Shown: positions 15,484-22,852 of the stretch, in pieces | How the letters are laid out: each line of letters begins with the position of its first letter | Position numbering within the stretch: position 1 is the first letter of the stretch | From: Novosphingobium sp. Gsoil 351 | GTDB taxonomy: Bacteria; Pseudomonadota; Alphaproteobacteria; Sphingomonadales; Sphingomonadaceae | Length of the DNA stretch: 64,000 nt | Direction: 5' to 3' | NCBI RefSeq assembly: GCF_009707465.1 | Contig: NZ_CP046120.1 | Span: forward strand, 186,001-250,000 | Made by a program: the position numbers and the translations under genes | The notes under the pieces: model-generated | What the model was told of the DNA's origin: nothing | Seen by the model: only the letters and a program-made list of their open reading frames with translations | Database searches by the model: none

Positions 15484-16698
15484 ATGGCTTACATCCAACC
15501 GACCGAACGGACCGGCAATTATATCTTCGATCACTGGAATGGCGCTCAGCCGCTAGCCCAATCATATTGGATAAATGGGAGCCTCATCGGGGTTTTGGCG
15601 ACCATCGGCACAACGTTGGCGGTTGCATGGTTAAGCGAGAGCGGCGCTTCGATTCAATCCGCGTCGGCTGCGGTTCTAGCGGCAACTGGCATACTGCTAA
15701 CCGTGACACTTTGGGGCGCAGTGGGAATATGGCGCTCATCAAACCGACATGTCGGCTTGGGAGGAAGTCTGGGCTGGGCAAATGCTGCCAAAGCCATGGT
15801 AGTACTAAGCGGATTGAGTGTTCTTGGCCAAGCCTCCAACCTTGCTCAAAGCACGACCGAACTTGCGGGACTTGCGACAAACAATGATTCGATGGGCCCC
15901 CCCGCCAGCGTAAGGGTCGCAAATGGGCTGCTCCGCATCGACGGCCCACTTTCCCTAGGGACTGCCGACGCCGTCGCCCGCGCGATGGCCGATCAGCCGA
16001 ACGTTCAAACGGTTGAAATTAACTCGCCGGGCGGCCGTATCGGGGAAGCGCGCGAAATTGCACGGATGGTTCGCGAACGCGAAGCCGATACTGTGGCCGG
16101 ACGGCAGTGTATGTCAGCTTGCACCGTAGTTCTGTTGGCGGGCCTTCATCGTTCAAGTGTTGGTGGTGGAGTCGGCTTTCATCAGGCAAGCTTTCCGGGG
16201 CTGAGCGTGGCCGAACTGCACGAAATGAATGCGGAAATGCGCCAGAGCTACGTAAATGCTGGGCTGCCAGGAAGGTTCATCGACCAAGCCTTAGCGCGTG
16301 GCCCTGACGACATGTGGTTTCCCGACGAGCCGGAGCTTTTTGCGGCTGGAGTGTTGAACAGCATGACGCGCGAGCGGATAATCGATGACAACCTCACATC
16401 TGCACAAGCTATCAGAGCAAAGGCCCCCACTAAGGTTGATAACCTTATCATTTTGACGTCGGCAAAAGCTTCGGGGATGAAGCTCACATTCACCTATCAA
16501 GCGAGAGTCGATCGCTCTCTTTTGGACCTGAGAGAGGTCGGCAACAAATTAAAGAGCGGTGCGCAACATGATATATGTCAGCGACCGATGGCTCCTATGT
16601 TGCTCCGGTCCGGCGCGATTTACGAGCACGAGTATCTTGACCAGAATGGTGCCCTTATAACCCGCTATCAGATTACCGCGTGTGACACCCCTCGCTAG
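15484..16698 (+). CDS. Membrane-anchored ClpP/SppA-fold protein (COG3904-like), element cargo
   Basis: 404 aa. The N-terminal half has two clear membrane helices (about 33-51 and 61-83) and a third weaker one (about 102-118), after the segment HWNGAQPLAQSYWING. Residues about 143-290 resemble ClpP/crotonase-fold serine peptidases: VEINSPGGRIGEAREIARM, a CMSACT loop placing the likely nucleophile at Ser211, and GFHQ with a likely catalytic His233. A C-terminal domain (about 320-404) has paired cysteines (HDICQRP and ITACD) and is unassigned. A strong Shine-Dalgarno (GGGGGGAA) precedes ATG 15484. Peptidase activity is inference; the substrate is unknown. Confidence 0.75.
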   Translation: MAYIQPTERTGNYIFDHWNGAQPLAQSYWINGSLIGVLATIGTTLAVAWLSESGASIQSASAAVLAATGILLTVTLWGAVGIWRSSNRHVGLGGSLGWANAAKAMVVLSGLSVLGQASNLAQSTTELAGLATNNDSMGPPASVRVANGLLRIDGPLSLGTADAVARAMADQPNVQTVEINSPGGRIGEAREIARMVREREADTVAGRQCMSACTVVLLAGLHRSSVGGGVGFHQASFPGLSVAELHEMNAEMRQSYVNAGLPGRFIDQALARGPDDMWFPDEPELFAAGVLNSMTRERIIDDNLTSAQAIRAKAPTKVDNLIILTSAKASGMKLTFTYQARVDRSLLDLREVGNKLKSGAQHDICQRPMAPMLLRSGAIYEHEYLDQNGALITRYQITACDTPR

Positions 16699-16877
16699 TT
16701 GTAGATTCTCGAAGGAAAAAACGGGGTTAGCGATTTAGTGAGCCTGTGGATTGGTTTCCCGACCCGCCAGCCTTGAGATCGACCTAGCCCCCCTCGCGCT
16801 CGCGCGGAATGCGCAGCCCGAAGGGTTGAACTTCGCAGCCCAACCGAGGATACCCTGCGCCACATGGGGGGAATCTC

Positions 16878-17420
16878 ATGACACTGGGTGAATTGAACCA
16901 AAGGCTTTTTTGGCCAATAATGATCCGCAGTTTTCTATTCGGTGTAGTGGCGGACTTGGCCATTGCTGCGGCGCTCTTGCTGACATTCGGCGGCGACGAC
17001 ATCGGATTGTTGAACGTCTTGCTTCTCACCCTAGGCATAATGGTCCTTGAGGCCATACTCTCGGTAAAGGGATGGGTAGTAAAAACGCTTTGGCTCCATT
17101 GGTTTGGGAAGCACTACACTGAAACCTATGTCCTTGCGGGGCTTCGAGAAGCGAAGCTCCCGCCGCCCACCGAGTTTGACCAGCGCAATTTTGAATATCT
17201 GTGCCAAGTGGCTGAGGACCCTCAGGCCTTGCCCCAAGATCGGGTCAACGCGGCAGGGTTCTATGCCGGGCTCAAAGCGCAGTGGAACTGCCAAGGAATC
17301 GTGCGGTCGTTGATATTGAGCAATGTCGCCGACAAAGCTTTTGCGACATGGGCAAGTGAAGCGCCGCGTCGCCGGACCGACCCAACCGTCCAACCATCAC
17401 CGATTGAAACGACGGGTTAG
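16878..17420 (+). CDS. Membrane protein of unknown function (element cargo)
   Basis: 180 aa, not recognised. Two N-terminal membrane helices (IRSFLFGVVADLAIAAALLL and NVLLLTLGIMVLEAILSV) are followed by a cytoplasmic-looking region of about 120 residues with HWFGKHYTETYVLAGLREAK and an aromatic, acidic middle, then a Pro/Thr-rich tail. Its Shine-Dalgarno (GGGGGGAA, 7 bp before ATG 16878) is nearly the same as that of the ClpP-like gene 180 bp upstream, which suggests a shared expression unit or common origin. Lower GC than the chromosomal genes. The 179-bp gap before it holds no recognisable gene. Confidence 0.6.
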   Translation: MTLGELNQRLFWPIMIRSFLFGVVADLAIAAALLLTFGGDDIGLLNVLLLTLGIMVLEAILSVKGWVVKTLWLHWFGKHYTETYVLAGLREAKLPPPTEFDQRNFEYLCQVAEDPQALPQDRVNAAGFYAGLKAQWNCQGIVRSLILSNVADKAFATWASEAPRRRTDPTVQPSPIETTG

Positions 17421-17462
17421 TCGGCCGCCCCCGCGAGGACCGCGTCCTACCCTTCCGCGCAC

Positions 17463-17729
17463 TCAGGCTTCCTCCCCGTCAACCAACCGCGCCATCGCCT
17501 TGATCCACGCCGCCGCCCCCATCGTGCTCGCGGACCTCGCCCCATGCTTCCAAGCGTTCCGGTTGCCCTTGGGAGCGCCGGGTGACGGCCCGCCGTGCAT
17601 CCGGCAGCGCCCGTTAGGCATCGCTGGCGACTGGCACGGCCTCCCGCTCCGCGTTCGCGCTCCGCAACGGCTGGCCTGAAGCATCGCCCATGCTTTCGAG
17701 TGCATGGGGTTGTCCGTTTGATTTTGCAT
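17463..17729 (-). CDS. HGG-motif small protein (phage/element type)
   Basis: 88 aa. It carries a compact Cys/His cluster, CGARTRSGRPCQSP, then GRCRMHGGPSPGAPKGNRNA and WKHG. This is the HGG-motif small protein common in prophages and integrative elements of proteobacteria, where it often sits by replication or packaging genes; its biochemical role is unknown to me. It is the last gene of the minus-strand operon and overlaps the previous gene by 116 bp in another frame. Confidence 0.7.
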   Translation of the reverse strand: MQNQTDNPMHSKAWAMLQASRCGARTRSGRPCQSPAMPNGRCRMHGGPSPGAPKGNRNAWKHGARSASTMGAAAWIKAMARLVDGEEA

Positions 17730-18249
17730 TTTCCCGACCCCCGGTGTGCTGGTGGATATGATCGGCGACCACCGCCTGTCCGCCTTCGTTCACATGCACG
17801 TGTTTGACCGTTTGCTCGCGCGGCTGGTGCAGCTTGGCCAGTGACTCAAGCGTAGCGCGGCAGTTGCCTTGAGCCTTCAGCGCCAGCCGCCCGTAGCGTT
17901 CAGCAGCGTTGATATACTCGCCCATGTTGTTGGCCGTTCGCCGGGCGAGTTCAGCAAACATGCTGTCTAGCGCGATGGCCTGAGCCGCGAGCATCCGACT
18001 AGCCATCGCCAACTCGCCGTCCGCCGCCTTGCGGGCTTCCGATTGCACGAAATCGGCATAATCGCCGATGCCGGGCAGCTCCAACTCATTGCCCATCATT
18101 TTGGCGGTGAAGGCCGATGCGGCCGCCGCGTTCTTCAAGGTCGGTTGGAGTAACTTGCGCGCCAATGCCTGAGCGCCGGTTTCGTTTGAGGTTTGCGCAA
18201 CCTCAATTGCGCCATTCGGCTCCATTTTCGCACGCGGTTTCTTCGCCAT
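17614..18249 (-). CDS. Element-encoded protein of unknown function
   Basis: 211 aa, soluble, no catalytic motif seen. The N-terminus is charged, the middle is helical (FAELARRTANNMGEYINAAE), and there is a histidine-rich strand pattern KHVHVNEGGQAVVADHIHQH followed by GGRENAKSNGQPHA. Proteins with this KHVHVNEGGQA-type motif are familiar to me from small integrative elements and prophage remnants in sphingomonads, but I know no function. It starts 2 bp after the HUH-like gene stops, so the two are almost certainly co-translated. Its 3' end overlaps the HGG gene. Confidence 0.65.
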   Translation of the reverse strand: MAKKPRAKMEPNGAIEVAQTSNETGAQALARKLLQPTLKNAAAASAFTAKMMGNELELPGIGDYADFVQSEARKAADGELAMASRMLAAQAIALDSMFAELARRTANNMGEYINAAERYGRLALKAQGNCRATLESLAKLHQPREQTVKHVHVNEGGQAVVADHIHQHTGGRENAKSNGQPHALESMGDASGQPLRSANAEREAVPVASDA

Positions 18250-18251
18250 AG

Positions 18252-18998
18252 TTAGTCCCTCTTGCCGCGCGCTGTCGCACCGATGTTTTGCGTCCAGCCA
18301 GCCCGCTTCCCCATGATCGGCCCGCCTTCACCATGGCGGGGCAGGGAGAGCTCCATACCGGTTTCGGTGCTCGCCGCTTTGACCAGATAGGCCAGCACCG
18401 CATCGGCATTGGTCCGGTATCGAGCGCCGCCAACGTCAACATTTGTCAGCATCCCGCCGATGCTGCGAACCTTGCTCACACGCCGCACAGGGTCGCCGCC
18501 AGCTGCCTTGATCCAGCGCCGTGTCAGGTTTTGTAAGGTCATGCCGCTGGGCAGGTGCAGCAGGATATGGACATGCCCGCCTTTGCCGTCGCCGTTCTCG
18601 CGGGCCCATAGCGCCGCAAGTTTTCCGCCAGAGCGGGCAACATGCTTGCGGACCAGCGCCAGCAGCCGCCCGACGAATGCAGCCCCATCATGTTCGGCGA
18701 TTCCGGCCATTTGGTAATGGACAGTCCAGTGCCGGTTGAAGGCCAGGCCGATGCGTTCGGCGAAGTTTGCCGCTTCGATCATGCCGCTGACACTCGCCGC
18801 CGATAGGTGATAGCTAGATCGATCGGCACGGTTGCGAGCGCCGCCCCGCTTGAAGGGACGCCGGGCAATTGCGGGGACAAGCGTGCAACTAGGAATAGAA
18901 GCTTTAAGAGCATGGACCGTGCCAATCTTGCTGGAGTGGCAGGATTGCGCCGGTTCCGCGTTGATGGGGCGGGCGCATCGGGCGCGGTTTCTGGCCAT
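18252..18998 (-). CDS. Putative HUH-type replication/nicking protein
   Basis: 248 aa from ATG 18998 (a TTG at 19007 is also possible). Three motifs are in the order expected of rolling-circle HUH endonucleases: motif I-like FNRHWTVHY (residues about 88-96), the metal-binding His pair in GHVHILLHLP (H142, H144), and a Tyr-Lys motif LAYLVKAAS (Y204, K207) as nicking tyrosine. The N-terminal 70 residues are low complexity and basic. Family assignment rests on these motifs alone. If correct, it would nick element DNA for replication or transfer, with the ssDNA-binding PC4-like protein made just upstream in the operon. Confidence 0.6.
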   Translation of the reverse strand: MARNRARCARPINAEPAQSCHSSKIGTVHALKASIPSCTLVPAIARRPFKRGGARNRADRSSYHLSAASVSGMIEAANFAERIGLAFNRHWTVHYQMAGIAEHDGAAFVGRLLALVRKHVARSGGKLAALWARENGDGKGGHVHILLHLPSGMTLQNLTRRWIKAAGGDPVRRVSKVRSIGGMLTNVDVGGARYRTNADAVLAYLVKAASTETGMELSLPRHGEGGPIMGKRAGWTQNIGATARGKRD

Positions 18999-19069
18999 CG
19001 CGGTCAAGTTTCAAACGAACGGCAGGGAACACGCCGCCAGCTTCCGATGAAAGCGTGCTCCCCATGCTG

Positions 19070-19306
19070 TTACGCGGCCCGTTTAGCGATGCTGGGCGGA
19101 TTAAGGCCGTGGTGGGCCATCAGGTTGGCCATAAGTTCCCAGAGGCCGTCTAGGGGGAACGTGCAGCCGATCTTAGTCGGCTTCCATTCCCCCTCCTTTG
19201 GATACCACTTCCGCCAGTTGGCGAACGTCCGACCCTGAAAAGTTGATATCTCCAGCCGCCAGCGGTCCCCCTTATAGGGCGCTTCGAACAAGAACGGGCC
19301 GCTCAT
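19070..19306 (-). CDS. PC4/p15-like ssDNA-binding protein
   Basis: 78 aa from ATG 19306. The core YKGDRWRLEISTFQGRTFAN followed by WRKWYPKEGEWKPTKIGCTF and PLDGLWELMANL matches the transcriptional coactivator p15/PC4 C-terminal domain, which binds single-stranded DNA. Bacterial versions are common in phages and integrative elements. The start overlaps the stop of the preceding operon gene by 4 bp (19303-19306), which supports this start over the upstream extension. A partner role with the HUH-like protein in element replication is inference. Confidence 0.72.
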   Translation of the reverse strand: MSGPFLFEAPYKGDRWRLEISTFQGRTFANWRKWYPKEGEWKPTKIGCTFPLDGLWELMANLMAHHGLNPPSIAKRAA

Positions 19307-19527
19307 GCCTCGTCCCCTTCCAGCTCGCCGGGCGTGCGCAGCCAATAGCGGGCATGGCGATACTCGCCCTCGCGCACTGTCTCGATGGACAGCCCATCCT
19401 CGCGCAGCGCGTGGATCGTGCCGCCGAGCCGGGTATGCCACGGCAGGGTATCCCACTGGGTTACGCCGGTGGGAATTGTCGCGAGCATGGCAAGCACGCG
19501 CGCCCGCTTGCCTCTATAGCGCCACAC
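19303..19527 (-). CDS. Small winged-helix-like protein (element operon)
   Basis: 74 aa from GTG 19527. It has a basic N-terminus (WRYRGKRARVLAMLATIPTG) and a helix-turn-helix-like centre, VTQWDTLPWHTRLGGTIHAL, then a probable wing strand EYRHARYWLRTPGEL. Similar short proteins occur in phages and elements beside PC4-like genes. Likely DNA binding, but the target is unknown. It overlaps the upstream gene by 14 bp and the downstream PC4-like gene by 4 bp. Confidence 0.62.
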   Translation of the reverse strand: MWRYRGKRARVLAMLATIPTGVTQWDTLPWHTRLGGTIHALREDGLSIETVREGEYRHARYWLRTPGELEGDEA

Positions 19528-19720
19528 AGCGCCCGCCAGCGAGCGAAACGCTTGTTCGGCTGGACGATGCTCGCGAGATGGCTTCTCGCTGGCCTACAAC
19601 GCCATTGCCAGTGACACCGCCGCTACGGTATGCAGCTCCAGCACTTGCTCCCAAAGCGATGCTATGTCCCTCGACCGCTCCAACGGTCGGGGGACAGTCG
19701 TATGTGGGGCGGGCGTTCAT
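19514..19720 (-). CDS. Small hypothetical protein (element operon)
   Basis: 68 aa from ATG 19720, not recognised. Gly/Ala/Ser-rich with no clear fold (GAVEGHSIALGASAGAAYRS). Support is positional only: its ATG overlaps the stop of the AlpA-like gene by 4 bp (19717-19720) and its end overlaps the next gene by 14 bp, an arrangement expected of a tightly packed operon. It might also be a non-coding spacer, so confidence is limited. Confidence 0.45.
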   Translation of the reverse strand: MNARPTYDCPPTVGAVEGHSIALGASAGAAYRSGGVTGNGVVGQREAISRASSSRTSVSLAGGRCVAL

Positions 19721-19908
19721 GCCGCTTCCCCTTGGCGCACTGGCAAGTTGCTTGCCCACGCCTCGGCATCGGATCGGGCGATGCGAGTGGCAGTGCCCAG
19801 CTTGCGAAGTTTCAGCCGACTTGCCGCAACCTCTCGGTAAAATGTGGTGCGTCCGATGCTGTAGCGGGCGAGGAAGTCGCCGACTGTCATTAATTCCGGG
19901 TTGTCCAT
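19717..19908 (-). CDS. AlpA-like helix-turn-helix regulator / excisionase candidate
   Basis: 63 aa. MTVGDFLARYSIGRTTFYRE followed by SRLKLRKLGTATRIARSDAE is the standard HTH_17/AlpA pattern, a MerR-like winged helix that recognises DNA and, in integrative elements, often acts as recombination directionality factor or activator of integrase. It is the first gene of the minus-strand operon, with the 291-bp regulatory region (19909-20199) upstream separating it from the end of the integrase gene. Confidence 0.78.
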   Translation of the reverse strand: MDNPELMTVGDFLARYSIGRTTFYREVAASRLKLRKLGTATRIARSDAEAWASNLPVRQGEAA

Positions 19909-20031
19909 GTCTGTCGTCCTGTGAGTTCGCCTAGGCGACCGCCCGAATTCCGGGGTGGCCTCATGACGATAGGGGCCACCGGACTAGTGGGAAGGGCGAT
20001 GCGACGAACGGCTGGGGACGGACCTGTCTAT

Positions 20032-20053
20032 AACTTCTAGTTCCGGAGAAGTT
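20032..20053. promoter_or_regulatory. Inverted repeat before the AlpA-like operon
   Basis: AACTTCT, 8-bp spacer, AGAAGTT: a perfect 7-bp inverted repeat in the 291-bp non-coding stretch between the integrase 3' end and the AlpA-like gene. AT-rich sequence (20053-20085) follows. It could be an operator or a hairpin at the end of integrase transcription. Nothing else recognisable is in the 19909-20199 interval. Confidence 0.4.
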
Positions 20054-20199
20054 TAGACTTAAATATCAATATCTTATTGCAATTTGCCGGAAATGCTTTC
20101 TGTTGAGAAGTGATGGATATCCCTGTGGAAAAGTCCATGTTCTCTCATAGAGAGCTTCATAGATCGCGACCCGCTGTTGATAAGGCTGGGGATAATCTC

Positions 20200-21375
20200 T
20201 CAACCGGCCATCCGCACGACGTTTCCGCCGCATGCTCCCTCGCAATAGTCCGCCCATGCCGCCATCATCACAGCGCGCTTTTCGAGCATCGGCCCGCGCT
20301 GATAAGCGGCGACCGTCTTGTCCGCGACAACGTGCGCCAGCGCCGCCTCTGCAAGCTCGGCTGGCCAGTTGGTCTGCTCCGCTACCCAATCGCGGAACGT
20401 GCTGCGAAAGCCATGCGCGGTCACCGCAAGACCCATGTCGCGGAGCGCCTTAGTCAATGTCATGTCGGAGAGTGGCTTACCCTTGGCAGTGCCGGGAAAC
20501 ACAAGGTCGCTGCTCAGCCGCCGGTAGTGCTTCATCCGCTCGAATAGCCGAACGGTAGCGCCGGAGAGCGGAACAACGTGCTCGCGTTTGGCCTTCATCC
20601 GTTCCGCCGGGATGGTCCAGGTCGCCGCTGCAAGGTCCAGTTCGCTCCAAGTCGCCATGCGAATCTCGCCCGACCGCGCGGCTGTCAGGATTACGGCTTC
20701 AAGCGCCAGCCGCCCCATGGTTTCCTTTGAGCGCAGATCGGCCATGAACGCGGGCAGATCGGCATAGGGCAGGGCGGCATGATGCTTCACCCGTTCGCGC
20801 TGGCGAGGCAGCGCCTTATCGATCACCGCCATCGCCAGCGGGGCATCGCGGTATCCTTTGGCAAGTGACCAGTCGATCACGGTGCGGATGCGTTGGCGAA
20901 GGCGGCGCGCGGTTTCCGGCTTTTGCAGCCATATCGCCGCGAGCGCGTCGCGCACGGCTGGCGCGTCAATGTTGGCGACCGATACGTCACCGAACGCAGG
21001 AAACGCATAGGCCTCCAGCGTGGACAGCCATTGCGCCTGATGCTTGCCGTTCGCCCAGCTTCCCTTGTGCTCGGCATGGACCAGCGCCGCCGCTTGCCGG
21101 AATGTGGGAATGCCAGCCGCCTTGCGTCGTTCGGCCACCGGATCGATTCCCGCTTCAACCTGCGAGCGGACCAGCACGGCGCGTTCCCGCGCCAGCTTCA
21201 ACGGAACCTTGGACGCGCTACCCAGCCCAAAGTCGCGGCGCTTGCCATCTTTCTGCACCCGAACGGCCCAGCTTTTGCCACCACCGCGCCCGACCAAAAG
21301 GAAAAGCCCGTCTCCGTCGCCATAGCGTCCCGGCGCGCTGGCCGCCTTCACACCCGTTGCCGTAAGCTTCGCCAT
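20200..21375 (-). CDS. Tyrosine integrase (P4-like, DUF4102 N-terminal domain)
   Basis: Site-specific recombinase, 391 aa from ATG 21375; the frame also contains a GTG at 21402, which would lie in the candidate arm repeat. The N-terminal DUF4102 region (LTATGVKAASAPGRYGDGDG, LLVGRGGGKSWAVR) is typical of P4/prophage integrases that target tRNA genes. All catalytic residues are visible: R234 (TAARSGEIRM), a Lys near residue 263, H321 and R324 (HGFRSTFRDW), H348 (AALAHVV) and the nucleophile Y358 (AAYQRG). It appears intact and lies 143 bp from the tRNA-Ser 3' end it uses as target. Confidence 0.95.
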   Translation of the reverse strand: MAKLTATGVKAASAPGRYGDGDGLFLLVGRGGGKSWAVRVQKDGKRRDFGLGSASKVPLKLARERAVLVRSQVEAGIDPVAERRKAAGIPTFRQAAALVHAEHKGSWANGKHQAQWLSTLEAYAFPAFGDVSVANIDAPAVRDALAAIWLQKPETARRLRQRIRTVIDWSLAKGYRDAPLAMAVIDKALPRQRERVKHHAALPYADLPAFMADLRSKETMGRLALEAVILTAARSGEIRMATWSELDLAAATWTIPAERMKAKREHVVPLSGATVRLFERMKHYRRLSSDLVFPGTAKGKPLSDMTLTKALRDMGLAVTAHGFRSTFRDWVAEQTNWPAELAEAALAHVVADKTVAAYQRGPMLEKRAVMMAAWADYCEGACGGNVVRMAG

Positions 21376-21382
21376 CGCCCCT

Positions 21383-21402
21383 GCTCCCACATTCTCTCCC
21401 AC
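21383..21402. promoter_or_regulatory. candidate integrase arm-type repeat, proximal end
   Basis: GCTCCCAC then TCTCCCAC, 12 bp apart start to start, directly before the integrase ATG. This matches the motif pair at 15010-15029 at the other end of the element, in the same orientation. Binding here could also repress integrase transcription; that is inference. Confidence 0.5.
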
Positions 21403-21517
21403 ACCTTAGCGCGGCTGGTGAGGGACGGCAAGGGATACGCAGGAACGGCAAAACCACGGAAATGCTCGGCTTTGATAAGGCTTCGTGGCTGGTGAGGAAT
21501 GGTGGAAAACAAAGGCT

Positions 21518-21531
21518 TGGCGGACAGGGTG
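21518..21531. other. attachment site, tRNA-proximal copy
   Basis: TGGCGGACAGGGTG, the complement of the last bases of tRNA-Ser (discriminator G plus CCA and acceptor stem). It is the twin of 14933-14946 and the crossover region by analogy with other tRNA-targeting integrases. The tRNA remains intact. Confidence 0.8.
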
Positions 21532-21607
21532 GGATTCGAACCCACGGTGGGCTTGCACCCACGGCGGTTTTCAAGACCGCTGCCTTAAACCACTCGGCCA
21601 CCTGTCC
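21518..21607 (-). tRNA. tRNA-Ser (anticodon TGA)
   Basis: Read on the minus strand, the 87-base body begins GGACAGGTGGCCGAGTGG and ends CCTGTCC plus G discriminator, with CCA encoded (90 bases in all). The acceptor stem GGACAGG pairs with CCTGTCC. The anticodon stem GCGGT/ACCGC encloses CTTGAAA, giving anticodon TGA, which reads UCN codons. The long variable arm (GTGGGTGCAAGCCCAC) is class II, as in tRNA-Ser. It serves as the target of the integrative element and is unbroken. Confidence 0.97.
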
Positions 21608-21721
21608 AGCGCGAAGGCCCGTTGCGGCTAACGCCATGGCGCGGATTTGTCACCCGATCTTGCAGGCGGTCCATCGCATCGGGGGATTCCCTTTCGCGAC
21701 CGGCTATGCGACAGTCCGGCC

Positions 21722-22780
21722 ATGATCTTTTCGAATGCCTTGCGACGCTGGCGCGTGGTCGCCTGTGCCACGATCCTCGCGCTCGGTCCTGCGGGGCCGG
21801 CGGTGGAAGCGCAGGATTATCGGGAGGACGGCTTTCCCGGCTATCTCCAGCTGCTTTCCGCCCGCGCTCGCGGCGAAGGCGTCAGCGAAGCGACCGTCAC
21901 GGCAATGACCGCGGGCCTCAGCTTCAACCCGCGCGTCATCGATCTCGACCGCTCGCAACCCGGCAACACCAGCTCCACACCCTCGACGTTCACCGCCTTC
22001 GAGCCGTATCGGAGAATGCATGTCGATGCCGCGCGGATCGCCGGCGGGCAGCGTCAGTATGCGGCGCTCGCGGGGCAGGGAGCGGTGTTCGAGCGGCGCT
22101 TCGGCGTGCCGCTGCCGGTGATTCTGGCGATCTGGGGTCATGAGACCAACTACGGCAGCTACACGGGCGATTTCGACCTCGCGCGCAGCCTGGCGACCCT
22201 GGCCTACGAAGGCCGCCGCCGCGATCTTTTCGCGGAAGAGTTCATCGCGTTGCTCAAAATGGTCGATCGCGGGGTGCCGCGCGCCAAGCTCAAGGGCAGC
22301 TGGGCCGGGGCTTTCGGCAATCCGCAGTTCCTGCCCAGCGCCTATCTGCGGGTGGCGACCGACGGCGACGGCGACGGGTTCGCGGATATCTGGTCGAGCC
22401 GGGCCGACACGGTCGCGTCGATCGCCAGCTATCTGCGCGACGCCGGATGGCGCGCCGGCGAGCCGTGGGGGGTGGCGGTCGACGTTCCCGCAGGCCTCGA
22501 TCGCGGCACTCTGGTCACCCGGATGGCCTCGCCTCGCTGCGCGGCGGTGCATGGCCGTCACAGCGTCTGGAAGACGATGCGCGAATGGCGGGCGCTGGGC
22601 ATCACTCCGCAGGCGGGATACTGGCCTAGCGACACAGTCCTTGCCACCTTGCTAGAGCCCGATGGGCCGGGGCGCACCGCCTATCTGCTCACCGGCAACT
22701 ACCGCGTGATCCTCGACTACAACTGCTCGAACTACTACGCGCTTTCGGTGGGGCTGCTGGCCGATGCGATCGGGTCGTAA
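21722..22780 (+). CDS. Lytic murein transglycosylase (MltB-like, SLT_2)
   Basis: Exported peptidoglycan-cleaving enzyme, 352 aa from ATG 21722, which opens into a signal peptide (RWRVVACATILALGPAGPA, then VEAQ). The frame continues upstream but the extra residues are hydrophilic. The catalytic Glu lies in ILAIWGHETNYGSYTGD, the SLT_2/MltB signature; later WAGAFGNPQFLPSAYL and DGDGDGFADIWSS are conserved MltB segments. It cleaves the MurNAc-GlcNAc bond in the periplasm. Followed on the same strand by a D,D-carboxypeptidase, so both may serve wall remodelling. Confidence 0.92.
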   Translation: MIFSNALRRWRVVACATILALGPAGPAVEAQDYREDGFPGYLQLLSARARGEGVSEATVTAMTAGLSFNPRVIDLDRSQPGNTSSTPSTFTAFEPYRRMHVDAARIAGGQRQYAALAGQGAVFERRFGVPLPVILAIWGHETNYGSYTGDFDLARSLATLAYEGRRRDLFAEEFIALLKMVDRGVPRAKLKGSWAGAFGNPQFLPSAYLRVATDGDGDGFADIWSSRADTVASIASYLRDAGWRAGEPWGVAVDVPAGLDRGTLVTRMASPRCAAVHGRHSVWKTMREWRALGITPQAGYWPSDTVLATLLEPDGPGRTAYLLTGNYRVILDYNCSNYYALSVGLLADAIGS

Positions 22781-22852
22781 CCTCGCGCTGGCGGCAGTGA
22801 CGCGTGCAATGACGGCCGGGTTCGGCGACGCGCAAATCGTTTCCGCGGGCCG

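Larger units (their letters stand above)
14933..21531. mobile_element. Small integrative element in tRNA-Ser(TGA), 6.6 kb
   Basis: The element is bounded by a 14-bp direct repeat, TGGCGGACAGGGTG, at 14933-14946 and 21518-21531. The right copy is the 3' end of the intact tRNA-Ser gene including its CCA, and the left copy is a bare duplicate. This is the signature of site-specific integration into a tRNA 3' end. Contents: integrase beside the tRNA, a seven-gene minus-strand operon (AlpA-like regulator, two small proteins, PC4-like protein, putative HUH protein, two phage-type proteins) and a cargo block at 15108-17420 of visibly lower GC. No capsid, tail, terminase or conjugation genes are present. 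Confidence 0.85.

Noticed and set aside
14933..21531. Complete prophage
   Set aside because: No capsid, portal, terminase, tail or lysis genes in the interval; only integration, regulation, replication-type and cargo genes.
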